DNA of 64,000 bases from Apoderus coryli (Eukaryota; Arthropoda; Insecta; Coleoptera; Attelabidae). Position 1 is the stretch's first letter, and each line of letters opens with the position of its first letter. A program made the translations under genes and the position numbers. Below the pieces are notes generated by a model that was given only the letters and a program-made list of their open reading frames with translations, made no database searches and was not told the DNA's origin. The DNA is taken from contig OU452198.1 in NCBI GenBank assembly GCA_911728435.2, positions 33,075,902 to 33,139,901 on the forward strand, in the 5' to 3' direction. Positions 63,584 to 64,000 of the stretch are shown here, in pieces.

Positions 63584-64000
63584 CGCGCAGTGACTTTATT
63601 AGCTCTACAGATGAGTTCATATTTGTTGTGGCCCGTGACCACAAGAGCAAGGTCATCAGCGTAAGCTATCGATGTAACGCCATCAGGCTGCTCCAATCGG
63701 AGAACATCGCCGTATATCAGATTCCAAAGTGTAGGACCGAGAACAGAGCCATATGGAACTCCATAATATACCTACAGCCCCATTAGAAACTTTCTCCTGA
63801 TTCTGAATTCGAATGCTGCGCGCACTGAGACAACTTCCGATTATGTTTCTGATGTGTCCACCTACTGATTTTTTTTTGTAATGCGTTCATTATGATGTGT
63901 GACCAGGGTGCAGTGTTGAATGCATTTCTACCGTCAATTGCGATCACAGCGCAATGATGACTGTTACGTCGAGCATCAGAAGCAGTAGTCATGATCGCCC
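63584..64000 (-). pseudogene. R1-like non-LTR reverse transcriptase, part upstream of the Gypsy insertion
   Basis: The minus strand encodes AVIAIDGRNAFNTAPWSHII (RT block with catalytic Asp), then GSVLGPTLWNLIYGDVLRLE and SIAYADDLALVVTGHNK (AYADD catalytic motif) up to the Gypsy junction. The continuation lies at 56625-57411. A frame change near 63780 separates the blocks. It runs off the window end. Confidence 0.8.

Overview
This window looks like transposon-dominated DNA from an insect nuclear genome. It is AT-rich and I recognise no conserved host gene, tRNA or rRNA gene. The evidence for an insect is the mix of relics: BEL/Pao, Ty3/Gypsy and Copia LTR elements, R1-like and CR1/Jockey-like non-LTR elements, piggyBac, several Tc1/mariner groups, PIF/Harbinger-like elements, tRNA-derived SINE sequence, and THAP, MADF and DUF4806-like exons carried inside TIR elements. 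I cannot name the species; a beetle or hemipteran would fit.

Layout. 1-9.9 kb: a TIR element carrying a THAP exon (677-2426), a small TIR element, a decayed tyrosine-recombinase (Crypton-like) element (about 5.3-7.1 kb) and a mariner-like relic. 9.9-15.6 kb: a Copia pol relic split by a small palindromic insertion, then a CR1/Jockey-like non-LTR element split by a dead piggyBac at a TTAA site, then a mariner-like 3' fragment. 15.6-17.9 kb: a mariner-like element with inverted repeats of about 340 bp and an intron in its transposase gene. 18.4-18.7 kb: the only stretch resembling a host 5' exon, and it is non-coding. 20.5-20.9 kb: a near-palindromic Penelope-like repeat with hammerhead-like motifs. 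21.1-27.5 kb: a complete BEL/Pao element on the minus strand with LTRs that look identical and a 5-bp target duplication.

29.4-34.6 kb: a mariner-like relic invaded by a 3.9-kb TIR element whose ends are packed with ACGT motifs. 35.7-41 kb: three non-LTR relics. 41.4-43.2 kb: a short MADF-exon element and small fragments. 43.8-46.5 kb: a second, decayed BEL/Pao element interrupted by a Tc1 fragment and a PIF/Harbinger-like element. 49.6-53.5 kb: three TIR or foldback elements side by side. 54-57.4 kb: non-LTR and SINE fragments. 57.4-63.6 kb: a nearly intact Ty3/Gypsy element on the minus strand with LTRs that look identical, inserted into an R1-like element whose two halves flank it.

The two young LTR elements are the only loci with long open reading frames. 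The BEL/Pao pol is broken by one frameshift at an A-run. In the Gypsy element gag and pol are separated only by a shift at a run of seven T. The most unusual object is in the Gypsy 5' leader: a 47-codon reading frame with an N-myristoylation-type start and one membrane segment, entered through a two-codon upstream ORF that overlaps its start codon.
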